Positions 55,568-63,745 of a DNA stretch of 64,000 bases are shown piece after piece. Origin of the DNA: Micromonospora violae. GTDB lineage: Bacteria; Actinomycetota; Actinomycetes; Mycobacteriales; Micromonosporaceae. The stretch's first letter is position 1. Each line of letters begins with the position of its first letter. The stretch covers positions 1,736,001 through 1,800,000 of the forward strand of contig NZ_SHKK01000001.1 in the NCBI RefSeq assembly GCF_004217135.1, read 5' to 3'. Under the pieces are notes generated by a model that searched no databases, was not told the DNA's origin, and saw only the letters and a list, made by a program, of their open reading frames with translations. The position numbers and the translations under genes are program-made.

Positions 55568-56884
55568 ATGGCAACGGCAACCCCGAAGAGATGGCCTGTC
55601 ATCGCCGCCACGGCCGCGCTGTTGGTCGCCGGCACACCCGCCGTCGTCGCCAGCGCCGGCCCGTCCGGCGCCGGCCCCGCCGCCGGCCGACCCGATCGCG
55701 CCGAATGGGCGGGCACCTGGGCCACCGCGGTCACCCGGGGCAACTCGGTCGGACTGACCAACACCGGCCTCAACAACCAGAGCGTCCGGATGATCGTGCA
55801 CGTCTCGGTGGGCGGTCCGGCGCTGCGGGTCCGCCTGAGCAACCTGTACGGCGAGCAGGCGGTCACGGTCGGTCGGGCCACCGTCGCCCGGCCGAACACC
55901 GCGACCCCCGACGACCTCTCCGACATCGACGCGTCGTCGGTACGCCCGCTGACCTTCACCGGCGCCACCACGGCGACCATGAACCAGGGTGCCGAACTGC
56001 TCAGCGACCCGTTGGCGTTCCCGGTCGCGGACGACAGCGACCTGGTGCTCACCCTGCACTTCCCGACGCCGACCGGCCCGACCACGTTCCACGGGCAGTC
56101 CCAGCAGGCCAACTTCATCGGCGCGGGGGATCTGACCGGGGCGGCCGAGGGCACCGGGTTCACCACCCGTCCCACCTGCTGCTGGTTCTTCCTCTCCGGC
56201 GTCGACGTGCAGCGCAAGGGCAGCCCGGGCGCGCTGGTCGTGCTCAGCGACTCCATGGGTGACGGCAACGGCAGCACCGTCAACGCCAACCGGCGCTGGC
56301 CCGACCTGCTCTCCGACCGGCTGCTCGCCGACCGGCCGGACAAGCACACCCCAGGTGTGCTCAACCTGAGCCTGGCCGGCAACCGGCTCAACCACGAGGG
56401 CACCGAGCCGGGCGACGGCGACTACCCGGGCTACTACCAGCTCGGCCCGAACGCGGCGGCCCGGCTCAACGAGGACGTCTTCGGTCAGACAGGGGTGCGT
56501 ACCGTCGTCACCCACCTGGGCATCAACGACATCTGGATGTCGAACGACACACCCGAGGCGATCATCGCCACCCTGCGGCAGATCAACCAGCAGCTCCAGC
56601 AGCGCGGGCTGACCAGCCTGGTGGCCACACTGACGCCGTACGAGGGGCACGGTGCGCCGGGCGTCTGGACGCCGCAGAAGGAGGCCACCCGCCAGGCGGT
56701 GAACGCGTACCTGCGCGCCAGTCGGGAGTTCGACGGGCTGCTCGACTTCGACCGGGTGCTGCGCGACCCGGCCCGACCCAGCCAACTGCTGCCCGCGTAC
56801 GACTCGGGGGACCACATCCACCCGAACGACGCCGGTAACCAGGCACTGGCCAACGCCGTACCGCTGCGGCTGCTCGATCTGTGA
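55568..56884 (+). CDS. secreted SGNH/GDSL-family hydrolase
   Basis: The 438-residue protein has a signal peptide (WPVIAATAALLVAGTPAVVA) and a mature region with a beta-rich N-terminal part (about 45-215) followed by an SGNH hydrolase domain: VVLSDSMGDG with the nucleophile Ser, LSLAGNRLNHEG, THLGINDIWMS and SGDHIHPNDAGNQ with the Asp-x-x-His. Such proteins act as extracellular esterases or acyl hydrolases. TGGAGGTT lies before the ATG. The 279-base spacer to the divergent ligase holds an inverted TGATC/GATCA pair (55452-55466). Confidence 0.87.
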   Translation: MATATPKRWPVIAATAALLVAGTPAVVASAGPSGAGPAAGRPDRAEWAGTWATAVTRGNSVGLTNTGLNNQSVRMIVHVSVGGPALRVRLSNLYGEQAVTVGRATVARPNTATPDDLSDIDASSVRPLTFTGATTATMNQGAELLSDPLAFPVADDSDLVLTLHFPTPTGPTTFHGQSQQANFIGAGDLTGAAEGTGFTTRPTCCWFFLSGVDVQRKGSPGALVVLSDSMGDGNGSTVNANRRWPDLLSDRLLADRPDKHTPGVLNLSLAGNRLNHEGTEPGDGDYPGYYQLGPNAAARLNEDVFGQTGVRTVVTHLGINDIWMSNDTPEAIIATLRQINQQLQQRGLTSLVATLTPYEGHGAPGVWTPQKEATRQAVNAYLRASREFDGLLDFDRVLRDPARPSQLLPAYDSGDHIHPNDAGNQALANAVPLRLLDL

Positions 56885-56951
56885 CACCGGTCGGGGGCGG
56901 CGGGTGATCCCCGCCGCCCCGACCATCGACATCCTGGGGAGGAGTTTCGTC

Positions 56952-58163
56952 GTGGAGGTAGGGGAGTTACTCACCGGTCTGTACAGCGAAGAGGGCAGAC
57001 AGGATCCGTACCCGTGGTACGCCGCGCTGCACCGGCTCGGGCCGATCAGCGCGGTGCCGGCGCGCGCCGAGCACCGTACGGTGGCCGCGGTCGCGGTCGG
57101 CTACGACCTGATCGACGGGTTGCTGCGCGATCCAGAGTGGACGAAGCAGCCGCCACCGGGCTGGGAGGAGCAGGAGATCCTGCGGACCTTCCAGACCTCG
57201 ATGATGTTCATCAACCCGCCCGATCACACCCGGATGCGGCACGTCTTCTCCCGCACCTTCACGCCGCGCCGGCTCGGCGCGCTGGAACCGGTGATCCTGC
57301 GGGTGGTCGACGAGCTGCTGGACCGGATGGCGGACGCCGGGCAGGGCGTGGTCGATTTCGTGGCCGACTTCGCGTACCCGATCCCGGCCCTGGTGATGGC
57401 CGAGTTCATCGGAATCCCCGCCGCCGAGCTGCCGTGGTACCGCGAGCGGGTGGAGTGGATCGACGAGTTCCTGGACGTGGCGGGGAAGACCCCGCAGCGG
57501 CTGGCCGCGGCGAACACCGCCGCGCAGGATCTGCGGGTCTTCTACCGTGAGCTGATCGGGCACCGTCGCCGGGTGCCCGGGGACGACCTGCTCAGCGGGT
57601 TGGTCGAGGCGCTCGACTCGGGGGAGGTGGAGCTGACTGAGGAGGAGCTGATCAGCAACCTGATCGTGCTGTTCAACGCCAGCTTCGTCACCACCGTCTA
57701 CATGTTCAGCAACGGGCTGCCGCTGCTGCTGGCCCACCCGGAGACCGTCGCCGCGCTGCCCACCGACGCCACGCTGGCGCAGGGCTGCGTCGACGAGGTG
57801 CTGCGATTGGCGAGCCCGGTGCACTTCCTGGCCCGCGCCGCGCCGACCGACACCGTGCTGGACGGCGTGCCGGTCGCCAAGGACGACAACGTGCTGATCA
57901 TGATCGGGGCGGCGAACCGGGACCCGGCCCGCTTCCCCGCCCCGGACACCTTCGACCCGACCCGTCCCGGCCCACCGTCGCTGGCCTTCGGGGTGGGCCT
58001 GCACTTCTGCCTCGGCGCGGCGGTGTCGCGGTTGGAGGGTCGGCTCGCGCTGCCCCGACTGTTCGCCCGGTTCCCCGCGCTGACGGTCACCGAGACACCG
58101 ACGTACAGCGGCAGCCTGTTCCTGCGCGGCATCGACAAACTGCTGGTCAGCGCCGGTGGATAG
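56952..58163 (+). CDS. cytochrome P450 with altered I-helix
   Basis: The 403-residue protein is a bacterial class I P450: heme loop FGVGLHFCLGAAVSRLEG with the axial Cys, ExxR in CVDEVLRLAS, and NPPDHTRMRHVFSR near the C-helix. The I-helix phrase LFNASFVTTVYMFS lacks the usual acidic residue of the AGxE/DTT motif (Val in its place). This can mean a different proton-delivery route or a non-standard reaction such as phenol coupling. The GTG at 56952 has GGGGAGGAG eight bases upstream. It heads an operon with a hydrolase, an alpha-hydroxy-acid oxidase and an aminotransferase. Confidence 0.9.
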   Translation: MEVGELLTGLYSEEGRQDPYPWYAALHRLGPISAVPARAEHRTVAAVAVGYDLIDGLLRDPEWTKQPPPGWEEQEILRTFQTSMMFINPPDHTRMRHVFSRTFTPRRLGALEPVILRVVDELLDRMADAGQGVVDFVADFAYPIPALVMAEFIGIPAAELPWYRERVEWIDEFLDVAGKTPQRLAAANTAAQDLRVFYRELIGHRRRVPGDDLLSGLVEALDSGEVELTEEELISNLIVLFNASFVTTVYMFSNGLPLLLAHPETVAALPTDATLAQGCVDEVLRLASPVHFLARAAPTDTVLDGVPVAKDDNVLIMIGAANRDPARFPAPDTFDPTRPGPPSLAFGVGLHFCLGAAVSRLEGRLALPRLFARFPALTVTETPTYSGSLFLRGIDKLLVSAGG

Positions 58164-58170
58164 GAGCGAC

Positions 58171-59157
58171 ATGGCCCTGCATCCGGAGGTGGCGGCGTAC
58201 CGGGCGGCCCGGGCCGCGGCCGGCACCCCGCCGCTGTACACGCAGACCCTCGTCGAGGCGCGCGCCGCGGACCTGGCCGCGATCCGCGCCGGCAGCGGCG
58301 TGGTCGAGCCGGTCACCGAGGTACGCGACGAGCGGATCCCCGGCCCCGGCGGGGAGCTGCCGCTGCGGGTGTACCGGCCGGCCGGGTCGGGTCCACTGCC
58401 CACCCTGCTGTACTTCTTCGGCGGCGGTTGGACGCTCGGCAGCATCGACACCGCCGACGGCATCTGCCGACGCCTGGCGAACGCCGTGCCCTGCCAGGTG
58501 ATCACCGTCGGCTACCGCCTCGCCCCGGAGCACCCCTTTCCGGCTGCGGTGCACGACTGCCACGCCGCCACCTCGTGGATCGCCCGGAACGCCGATCGGC
58601 TGAGCGTGGACGCGACCCGGCTGGCGGTGGGTGGGGACAGCGCCGGCGGGAACCTGGCCGCCGCGGTCACCCTGCTCAGCCGTACGGGCGGGCCGCCGCT
58701 CGCCGCGCAGCTGCTGGTCTACCCGAACACCGACCAGAGCGGCGAACCGGCCGGCGACGACGACCCGGCGTTGTTCAACCGCCGTTCGGTCGCCTGGTAC
58801 CGGACGCACTACCTGGCCGACCCGGCGCACGCCCGGGACCCACTGGCCTCGCCGCTGCTCGCCGACGACCTGTCCGGGCTGCCGCCGGCGCTGGTGATCA
58901 CCGCCGAACTGGACCCCCTCTGCGCCGAGGGGCAGCGGTACGCCGAGCGGCTGCGCGACGCTGGGGTCGCCACCCGGCTGGCGCACTATCCGGGCATGAT
59001 CCACGGGTTCTTCGCCATGCCGGGAACCTTCACCGACGGGCGGCGGGCGCAGGCGAGCGCAGCGGCGTTCCTCCGCGAGCGCTTCGGGCTGCCGCCCCGG
59101 CCGACCGAGGCGGACGACCCAGCCGTCGCGACGGGCGTGGGGCGCGACGATGGGTGA
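58171..59157 (+). CDS. alpha/beta hydrolase, hormone-sensitive-lipase family
   Basis: The 328-residue protein has the HSL-family motifs with a variation: YFFGGGWTLGS in place of HGGG, GGDSAGGNLAAA with the nucleophile Ser, ELDPLCAEGQ with the Asp and GMIHGFF with the His. Replacing the His of HGGG by Phe alters the oxyanion-hole region. It would hydrolyse an ester or thioester. The ATG has AGGAG four bases upstream; a GTG at 58156 overlapping the P450 stop is also possible. It overlaps the next gene by eight bases. A thioesterase-type role in the pathway is conceivable. Confidence 0.85.
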   Translation: MALHPEVAAYRAARAAAGTPPLYTQTLVEARAADLAAIRAGSGVVEPVTEVRDERIPGPGGELPLRVYRPAGSGPLPTLLYFFGGGWTLGSIDTADGICRRLANAVPCQVITVGYRLAPEHPFPAAVHDCHAATSWIARNADRLSVDATRLAVGGDSAGGNLAAAVTLLSRTGGPPLAAQLLVYPNTDQSGEPAGDDDPALFNRRSVAWYRTHYLADPAHARDPLASPLLADDLSGLPPALVITAELDPLCAEGQRYAERLRDAGVATRLAHYPGMIHGFFAMPGTFTDGRRAQASAAAFLRERFGLPPRPTEADDPAVATGVGRDDG

Positions 59158-60259
59158 CCGGGTGCCGGCCGAACTGCCGGCCGTGTCGCTCGGCGACTAC
59201 GCCGCGCGGGCCCGGGCCGTGCTGCCGCCGGACGTGTGGGACTACCTGGCCGGCGGCAGCGCATCCGAGGTGACCCTCGCCGCGAACCGCCACGCGCTGG
59301 ACCGGGTCGCGGTGCTGCCCCGGGTGCTGCGGGGGGTGGACACGGTCGACCTCAGCGCCGACCTGCTCGGCCGCCGGTACGCCATGCCGGTCGGGGTGGC
59401 GCCGATGGCGTACCAGCGACTGGTGCACCCGGACGGGGAGGTGGGGCTGGCGGCGGCGGCCGGTGCGGCCGGGATCCCGTACCTGGCGAGCACGCTGAGC
59501 AGCACACCCATCGAAGAGGTCACCGAGGCGGGCGCGGACGTCTGGTTCCAGCTGTACTGGCTACGCGACCGGGCTCTCGTCCGCGACCTGCTGGACCGGG
59601 TCGTGGCCGCCGGCGCTCGGGCGCTGGTGGTCACCGTCGACGTTCCGGTGCTCGGCCGACGTCCCCGGGACCTGCGCAACGCGTTCCGGCTGCCGCCCGA
59701 GGTGGTCGCCGCGAACCTCCCCGAGGGCCGCGACGCGCTGGCACACTCCGGTTCGCCCGGGGAGTCCGCGATCGCCGCGCACACCGCCGCGTCGTTCGCG
59801 CCGGCACTGCGCTGGGCGGACCTGGCCTGGTTGCGCCAGCAGGTCGACCTTCCGCTGGTGGTCAAGGGGCTGCTCGACCCGCGCGACGCGATCGAGGCGG
59901 TACGCGTCGGCGCGGACGCGGTGGTCGTCTCCAACCACGGCGGCCGGCAACTGGACGGCGCCCCGCCGAGCGTCACCATGCTGCCGGAGGTCGTCGACGC
60001 GGTCGGGGACGGCTGCCAGGTGCTGCTGGACAGCGGTGTCCGCAGCGGCACGGACGTGCTGCGGGCGCTGGCGTTGGGCGCGGCCGCGGTGCTGGTCGGC
60101 CGGCCGCTGCTCTGGGCCCTCGCTGTCGGCGGCGAGTCGGCCGCCCGGGACGCGTTGACGGTGCTCGTCGCCGAGCTGACCGACGCGCTCACCCTGGCCG
60201 GCTGCGCCGATCTGGCGGCGGCCGGCGAACTGCGCACGCTCGGGGTGGGTGACAAGTGA
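59150..60259 (+). CDS. hmo: FMN-dependent alpha-hydroxy-acid oxidase, hydroxymandelate oxidase-like
   Basis: The 369-residue protein is of the glycolate/lactate/mandelate oxidase family: PVGVAPMAYQRLVHPDGE, VWFQLYWLRDR, ALVVTVDVPVLGRRPRDLRN, LVVKGLLDP and VVVSNHGGRQLDG with the catalytic His. It is of the length of Hmo from glycopeptide clusters, which oxidises 4-hydroxymandelate to 4-hydroxyphenylglyoxylate. The ATG overlaps the hydrolase stop. Because it is adjacent to an HpgT-like aminotransferase and hmaS is in this window, this role is favoured over a general lactate oxidase. Confidence 0.85.
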   Translation: MGDRVPAELPAVSLGDYAARARAVLPPDVWDYLAGGSASEVTLAANRHALDRVAVLPRVLRGVDTVDLSADLLGRRYAMPVGVAPMAYQRLVHPDGEVGLAAAAGAAGIPYLASTLSSTPIEEVTEAGADVWFQLYWLRDRALVRDLLDRVVAAGARALVVTVDVPVLGRRPRDLRNAFRLPPEVVAANLPEGRDALAHSGSPGESAIAAHTAASFAPALRWADLAWLRQQVDLPLVVKGLLDPRDAIEAVRVGADAVVVSNHGGRQLDGAPPSVTMLPEVVDAVGDGCQVLLDSGVRSGTDVLRALALGAAAVLVGRPLLWALAVGGESAARDALTVLVAELTDALTLAGCADLAAAGELRTLGVGDK

Positions 60260-61584
60260 CCGCCACCGAACCGGTCGACCTGACCGTCGCCGACCTGCAC
60301 CCCGCGCTGGGCGACCCGGCGCTGACCTCGATGAACTTCCTCAACGAGGTGTCCGAGCGCTACCCGACGGCGGTATCGCTGGCGGCCGGCCGGCCGTACG
60401 AGGAGTTCTTCGACCTCGCGGCGGTGCACCGGCACCTGGACACCTTCCACCGGCACCTCGTCGACGACCTGGGGCACCGACCGGAGCAGGCCCGACGGCT
60501 GCTGTTGCAGTACGGCCGGACCAAGGGCATCGTGCACCACCTGATCGCCCGCAACCTCGCGGTCGACGAGGGGATCACCGTCGACCCGGAGGACGTCGTG
60601 GTGACCGTCGGCTGTCAGGAGGCGATGTTCCTGGTGCTGCGGGCCTTGCGGGCCGGGCCGACGGATGTGCTGCTCGCGGTCGCCCCGACGTACGTCGGGC
60701 TGACCGGGGCGGCCCGGCTGGTGGACCTGCCGGTGTGGCCGGTCGCCGGTGGGTCGTCCGGGGTCGATCTGGCCGACCTGACCGCTCAGGTGCGCCGGGC
60801 GCGGGCGGCGGGGCTGCGGCCACGTGCCTGCTACCTGATGCCGGACTTCGCCAACCCCTCCGGGGTCAGCATCGACACCGACCATCGACAGCGGCTGCTG
60901 GAGCTGGCCGCCCAGGAGGACCTGCTGCTGCTGGAGGACAACCCGTACGGCCTGTTCCACAGCGACGACGGGCCGCGCCCGCCCACCCTGAAGGCGTTGG
61001 ACACCGGGCGGCGGGTCGTCTATCTCGGCTCGTTCGCCAAGACGGTGCTCCCCGGCGCGCGGGTCGGGTATGTCGTCGCCGACCAGCGGGTGGCCGGGCC
61101 GGGCGGGCGGGTCGCCCCGCTCGCCGACCAGCTCGCCATGATCAAGAGCATGGTCACGGTGAACACGTCACCGATCGCCCAGGCGGTGATCGGTGGCCGG
61201 CTGCTGGAGCACGGATGCAGCCTGGTGGCCGCGAACACCCGGGAGCGGTCCGCGTACACCCGGAATCTGCGCCACCTGGTGGCCGGCCTGGCCCGGCGTT
61301 TCCCGCCCGGGGCGGACGGCGCGGCGGCGGTGCGCTGGACGGTGCCGGCGGGCGGGTTCTTCGTGGTGGTGACCGTGCCGTTCCCGGTCGACGACGCGTT
61401 GCTGGACCGTTCGGCGCGCGACCACGGGGTGCTGTGGACGCCGATGGCACACTTCTACGACGACACCGCCCCGGTCCACGCGTTGCGGTTGTCGGTCAGC
61501 GCGGTGACCCCGGACCAGATCGACGTCGGGCTGAATCGCCTCGCGGCGCTGATCACCGATGAGACGGCCCGCCGGGCAGGTTGA
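60256..61584 (+). CDS. hpgT: PLP-dependent 4-hydroxyphenylglycine aminotransferase-like
   Basis: The 442-residue protein is a fold-type I class I/II aminotransferase: YGRTKGIVHHLIARNL, VGCQEAMFLVLRAL, YLMPDFANPSGVS, LLLEDNPYGLFH, and the PLP-Lys in YLGSFAKTVLPGARVGY. It resembles HpgT, which converts 4-hydroxyphenylglyoxylate to 4-hydroxyphenylglycine with tyrosine or similar amino donor, regenerating 4-hydroxyphenylpyruvate for HmaS. It follows the Hmo-like oxidase by a four-base overlap. No nonribosomal peptide synthetase is visible in this window to use the product. Confidence 0.85.
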   Translation: MTATEPVDLTVADLHPALGDPALTSMNFLNEVSERYPTAVSLAAGRPYEEFFDLAAVHRHLDTFHRHLVDDLGHRPEQARRLLLQYGRTKGIVHHLIARNLAVDEGITVDPEDVVVTVGCQEAMFLVLRALRAGPTDVLLAVAPTYVGLTGAARLVDLPVWPVAGGSSGVDLADLTAQVRRARAAGLRPRACYLMPDFANPSGVSIDTDHRQRLLELAAQEDLLLLEDNPYGLFHSDDGPRPPTLKALDTGRRVVYLGSFAKTVLPGARVGYVVADQRVAGPGGRVAPLADQLAMIKSMVTVNTSPIAQAVIGGRLLEHGCSLVAANTRERSAYTRNLRHLVAGLARRFPPGADGAAAVRWTVPAGGFFVVVTVPFPVDDALLDRSARDHGVLWTPMAHFYDDTAPVHALRLSVSAVTPDQIDVGLNRLAALITDETARRAG

Positions 61585-61660
61585 CACACCGCGTTCATCG
61601 GATGGCAATGCGCGACGACCCGCGTGCCGCCGTCCTGGGTGGACGGTCATAATAGGCCGC

Positions 61661-61912
61661 ATGGTTGCCTGGGAGTACGCCCTGCTCGTCCGTCGCTATC
61701 AGGGACAGGGCCGCAATTTCCATGTCTCGTTCGTCTGGTACGCGCCGGACGGGTCGCGCAAGGACATCACCGCCTACGGCGATACCGCCATCGCGCATCT
61801 CAACCGCGTGGGCCGGGAGGGGTGGGAGCTGGTCTCCGCCGCCGAGGACGTCAACAACGTCCAAGGCAGCACCGAAGTCCACCGCTACCACCTCAAGCGC
61901 CCCCTGGCCTGA
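61661..61912 (+). CDS. small protein, DUF4177-like
   Basis: The 83-residue protein is beta-rich with WEYALLVRRYQGQGRNFHV, a middle AHLNRVGREGWELVSAAED and a C-terminal YHLKRPL. The 'GREGWELVSA' phrase is the hallmark of DUF4177-type small proteins, whose function is not known. The ATG is 77 bases after the hpgT stop. It is followed 48 bases later by REP-like element D and is convergent to glyA. Confidence 0.72.
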   Translation: MVAWEYALLVRRYQGQGRNFHVSFVWYAPDGSRKDITAYGDTAIAHLNRVGREGWELVSAAEDVNNVQGSTEVHRYHLKRPLA

Positions 61913-61960
61913 GCCCCCCGCCCCGCCCCCCTAGCCCGCCCCCTGCCCGCCCCGTGCCCG

Positions 61961-62037
61961 CGTCGATCATGGAGTTGTGGTGGTGGACGAAAGTCGCACA
62001 CCAGCCCGGATCGGGCACCACAACTCCATGATCGACG
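61961..62037. repeat. REP-like palindromic element D
   Basis: Perfect 22-bp arms (61961-61982 and 62016-62037) begin CGTCGATCATGGAGTTGTGG; the loop is 33 bases. The left half shares about 28 bases with element B. A C-rich run precedes it (61913-61960) and a G-rich run follows (62038-62075). It lies between two convergent stop codons. Confidence 0.85.
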
Positions 62038-62075
62038 GGAGCGGGGGCGGGGGCGCGCGGGGGCGGGGGCGAGGG

Positions 62076-63512
62076 CTAGCCCAGGTCGACCGAGGGGTAG
62101 AGCGGGTGCGTGGCGAGCAGGTCGGTGGCCTGCCGGGCGACCTTGTCGGCCAGGCCCGCGTCCAGGGTGTACTTCGCCTTCGACGGGGTGCCGTCGGCGT
62201 TGACGCCCGCGGTGGTCTGGGTCAGCACGGTGTGGATCAGCTCGGCGGTCTGGTCCATCTCGGCGGTGCCGAGGCCCCGGGTGGTCAGCGCCGGGGTGCC
62301 GATGCGGATGCCCGAGGTGTACCAGGCGCCGTTCGGGTCCTGTGGGACCGAGTTGCGGTTGGTGACGATGCCCGAGTCGAGCAGGGCCTGCTCGGCCTGC
62401 CGGCCGGTGAGCCCGTAACCGGACACGTCGATGAGCACCAGGTGGTTGTCGGTGCCGCCGGTGACCAGCTTCGCCCCCCGGCGCAGCAGCCCCTCGGCGA
62501 GCGCCTGCGCGTTGTCCACGATCCGCTGGGCGTAGTCGGCGAAGTCGGGCCGGCGGGCCTCGGCGAGCGCGACCGCCTTGGCGGCCATCACGTGCGGCAG
62601 CGGCCCGCCGAGCACCATCGGGCAGCCCCGGTCCACCTGGTCGGCCAGCTCCGGCTGGCAGAGCACCATGCCGCCGCGCGGGCCGCGCAACGACTTGTGC
62701 GTGGTGGTCGTGACGATGTGCGCGTGCGGCACCGGGTCGAAGTCGCCGGTGAACACCTTGCCGGCCACCAGGCCCGCGAAGTGGGCCATGTCGACCATGA
62801 AGGTGGCGCCGACCGAGTCGGCGATCTCGCGCAGGATCCGGAAGTTCACCTTCCGGGGGTACGCCGAGTAGCCGCCCACCAGGATCAGCGGCTTGAACTC
62901 GCGGGCGACCTCGGCCACCCGGTCGTAGTCGATCAGGCCGGTCGCCGGGTCGGTGCCGTAGCTGCGCTGGTCGAACATCTTGCCGGAGATGTTCGGCCGG
63001 AAGCCGTGGGTGAGGTGACCGCCGGCGTCCAGCGACATGCCGAGCATCCGCTGGTTGCCCAGCTCGCGGCGCAGCGCGAACCAGTCGGCCTCGGTGAGGT
63101 CGTTGACCTGGCGGACCTGGGCCTTCTTCAGGGCGGGGGACTCCACCCGGTCGGCCAGCACCGCCCAGAAGGCGACCAGGTTGGCGTCGATGCCGGAGTG
63201 GGGCTGGACGTACGCGTGTGCGGCCCCGAACAGCTCCCGGGCGTGCTCGGCGGCGAGCGCCTCGACGGTGTCGACGTTCTGGCAGCCGGCGTAGAAGCGG
63301 CGACCGACGGTGCCCTCGGCGTACTTGTCGCTGAACCAGTTGCCCATGGCCAGCAGGGTCGCCGGGGAGGCGTAGTTCTCGCTGGCGATCAGCTTGAGCG
63401 ACTCTCGCTGGTCGGTCAGCTCGGCGCCGATGGCGTCGGCGACCCGCGGCTCGACAGCCCGGATCACCTCAAGGGCGCTCCGGAATGCGGTGGACTCGGC
63501 GTTGCGGGACAT
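62076..63512 (-). CDS. glyA: serine hydroxymethyltransferase GlyA
   Basis: The 478-residue enzyme converts serine and tetrahydrofolate to glycine and 5,10-methylene-tetrahydrofolate. Family motifs are complete: [33 protein letters not shown] as [22 protein letters not shown] and the PLP-lysine in [14 protein letters not shown]. The ATG at 63512 has GGAGGT eight bases upstream; an in-frame start 17 codons further would cut into the riboswitch. The leader contains an apparent ZTP riboswitch, which would link expression to the folate/purine stress signal ZTP. Confidence 0.95.
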   Translation of the reverse strand: MSRNAESTAFRSALEVIRAVEPRVADAIGAELTDQRESLKLIASENYASPATLLAMGNWFSDKYAEGTVGRRFYAGCQNVDTVEALAAEHARELFGAAHAYVQPHSGIDANLVAFWAVLADRVESPALKKAQVRQVNDLTEADWFALRRELGNQRMLGMSLDAGGHLTHGFRPNISGKMFDQRSYGTDPATGLIDYDRVAEVAREFKPLILVGGYSAYPRKVNFRILREIADSVGATFMVDMAHFAGLVAGKVFTGDFDPVPHAHIVTTTTHKSLRGPRGGMVLCQPELADQVDRGCPMVLGGPLPHVMAAKAVALAEARRPDFADYAQRIVDNAQALAEGLLRRGAKLVTGGTDNHLVLIDVSGYGLTGRQAEQALLDSGIVTNRNSVPQDPNGAWYTSGIRIGTPALTTRGLGTAEMDQTAELIHTVLTQTTAGVNADGTPSKAKYTLDAGLADKVARQATDLLATHPLYPSVDLG

Positions 63513-63535
63513 GCGACCTCCAACAGACGTGCGGG

Positions 63536-63620
63536 AAGGCCCAGGCGCTCGGCAAACGTCCACGTGACGAGGCCGCTCCCCGATGGTTCTCCATCCCCAC
63601 GCGCCAGTAACGGCCCGCGC
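63536..63620 (-). promoter_or_regulatory. ZTP (pfl) riboswitch upstream of glyA
   Basis: Read on the minus strand the leader has the ZTP aptamer elements in order: GGGCCG, then TTACTGGCG (63602-63610), the stem-loop ending ACCATCGGGGAGCGGCC (63571-63588), and after a short linker CGAGCGCCTGGGC (63539-63551). The known consensus is built of GUGACUGGCG, ACCACCGGGGAGCG and CCGCCUGGGC. The riboswitch activates one-carbon and purine genes when ZTP accumulates. The expression platform, which should overlap the terminal GCCTGGGCCTTCCCG stretch or the ribosome site, was not resolved. Confidence 0.85.
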
Positions 63621-63685
63621 CGATCCTACCGGGCCGGGCCCGGCCGTTCGGGTCGCCCTCCAGCGGAGCTCCGCCGAGGTTCGAC

Positions 63686-63715
63686 GAAAGGCCCGGCGTG
63701 GGTGCCGGGCCCTTC
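63686..63715 (-). terminator. hairpin terminator after nnrD
   Basis: An eight-bp GC stem (GGCCCGGC against GCCGGGCC) extended by a GAA/TTC pair across one mismatch lies 31 bases after the stop of the leftward dehydratase gene and before the glyA leader. Confidence 0.65.
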
Positions 63716-63745
63716 GGTGTACGCGGGCGCCTCAGGCCGTCCGCC

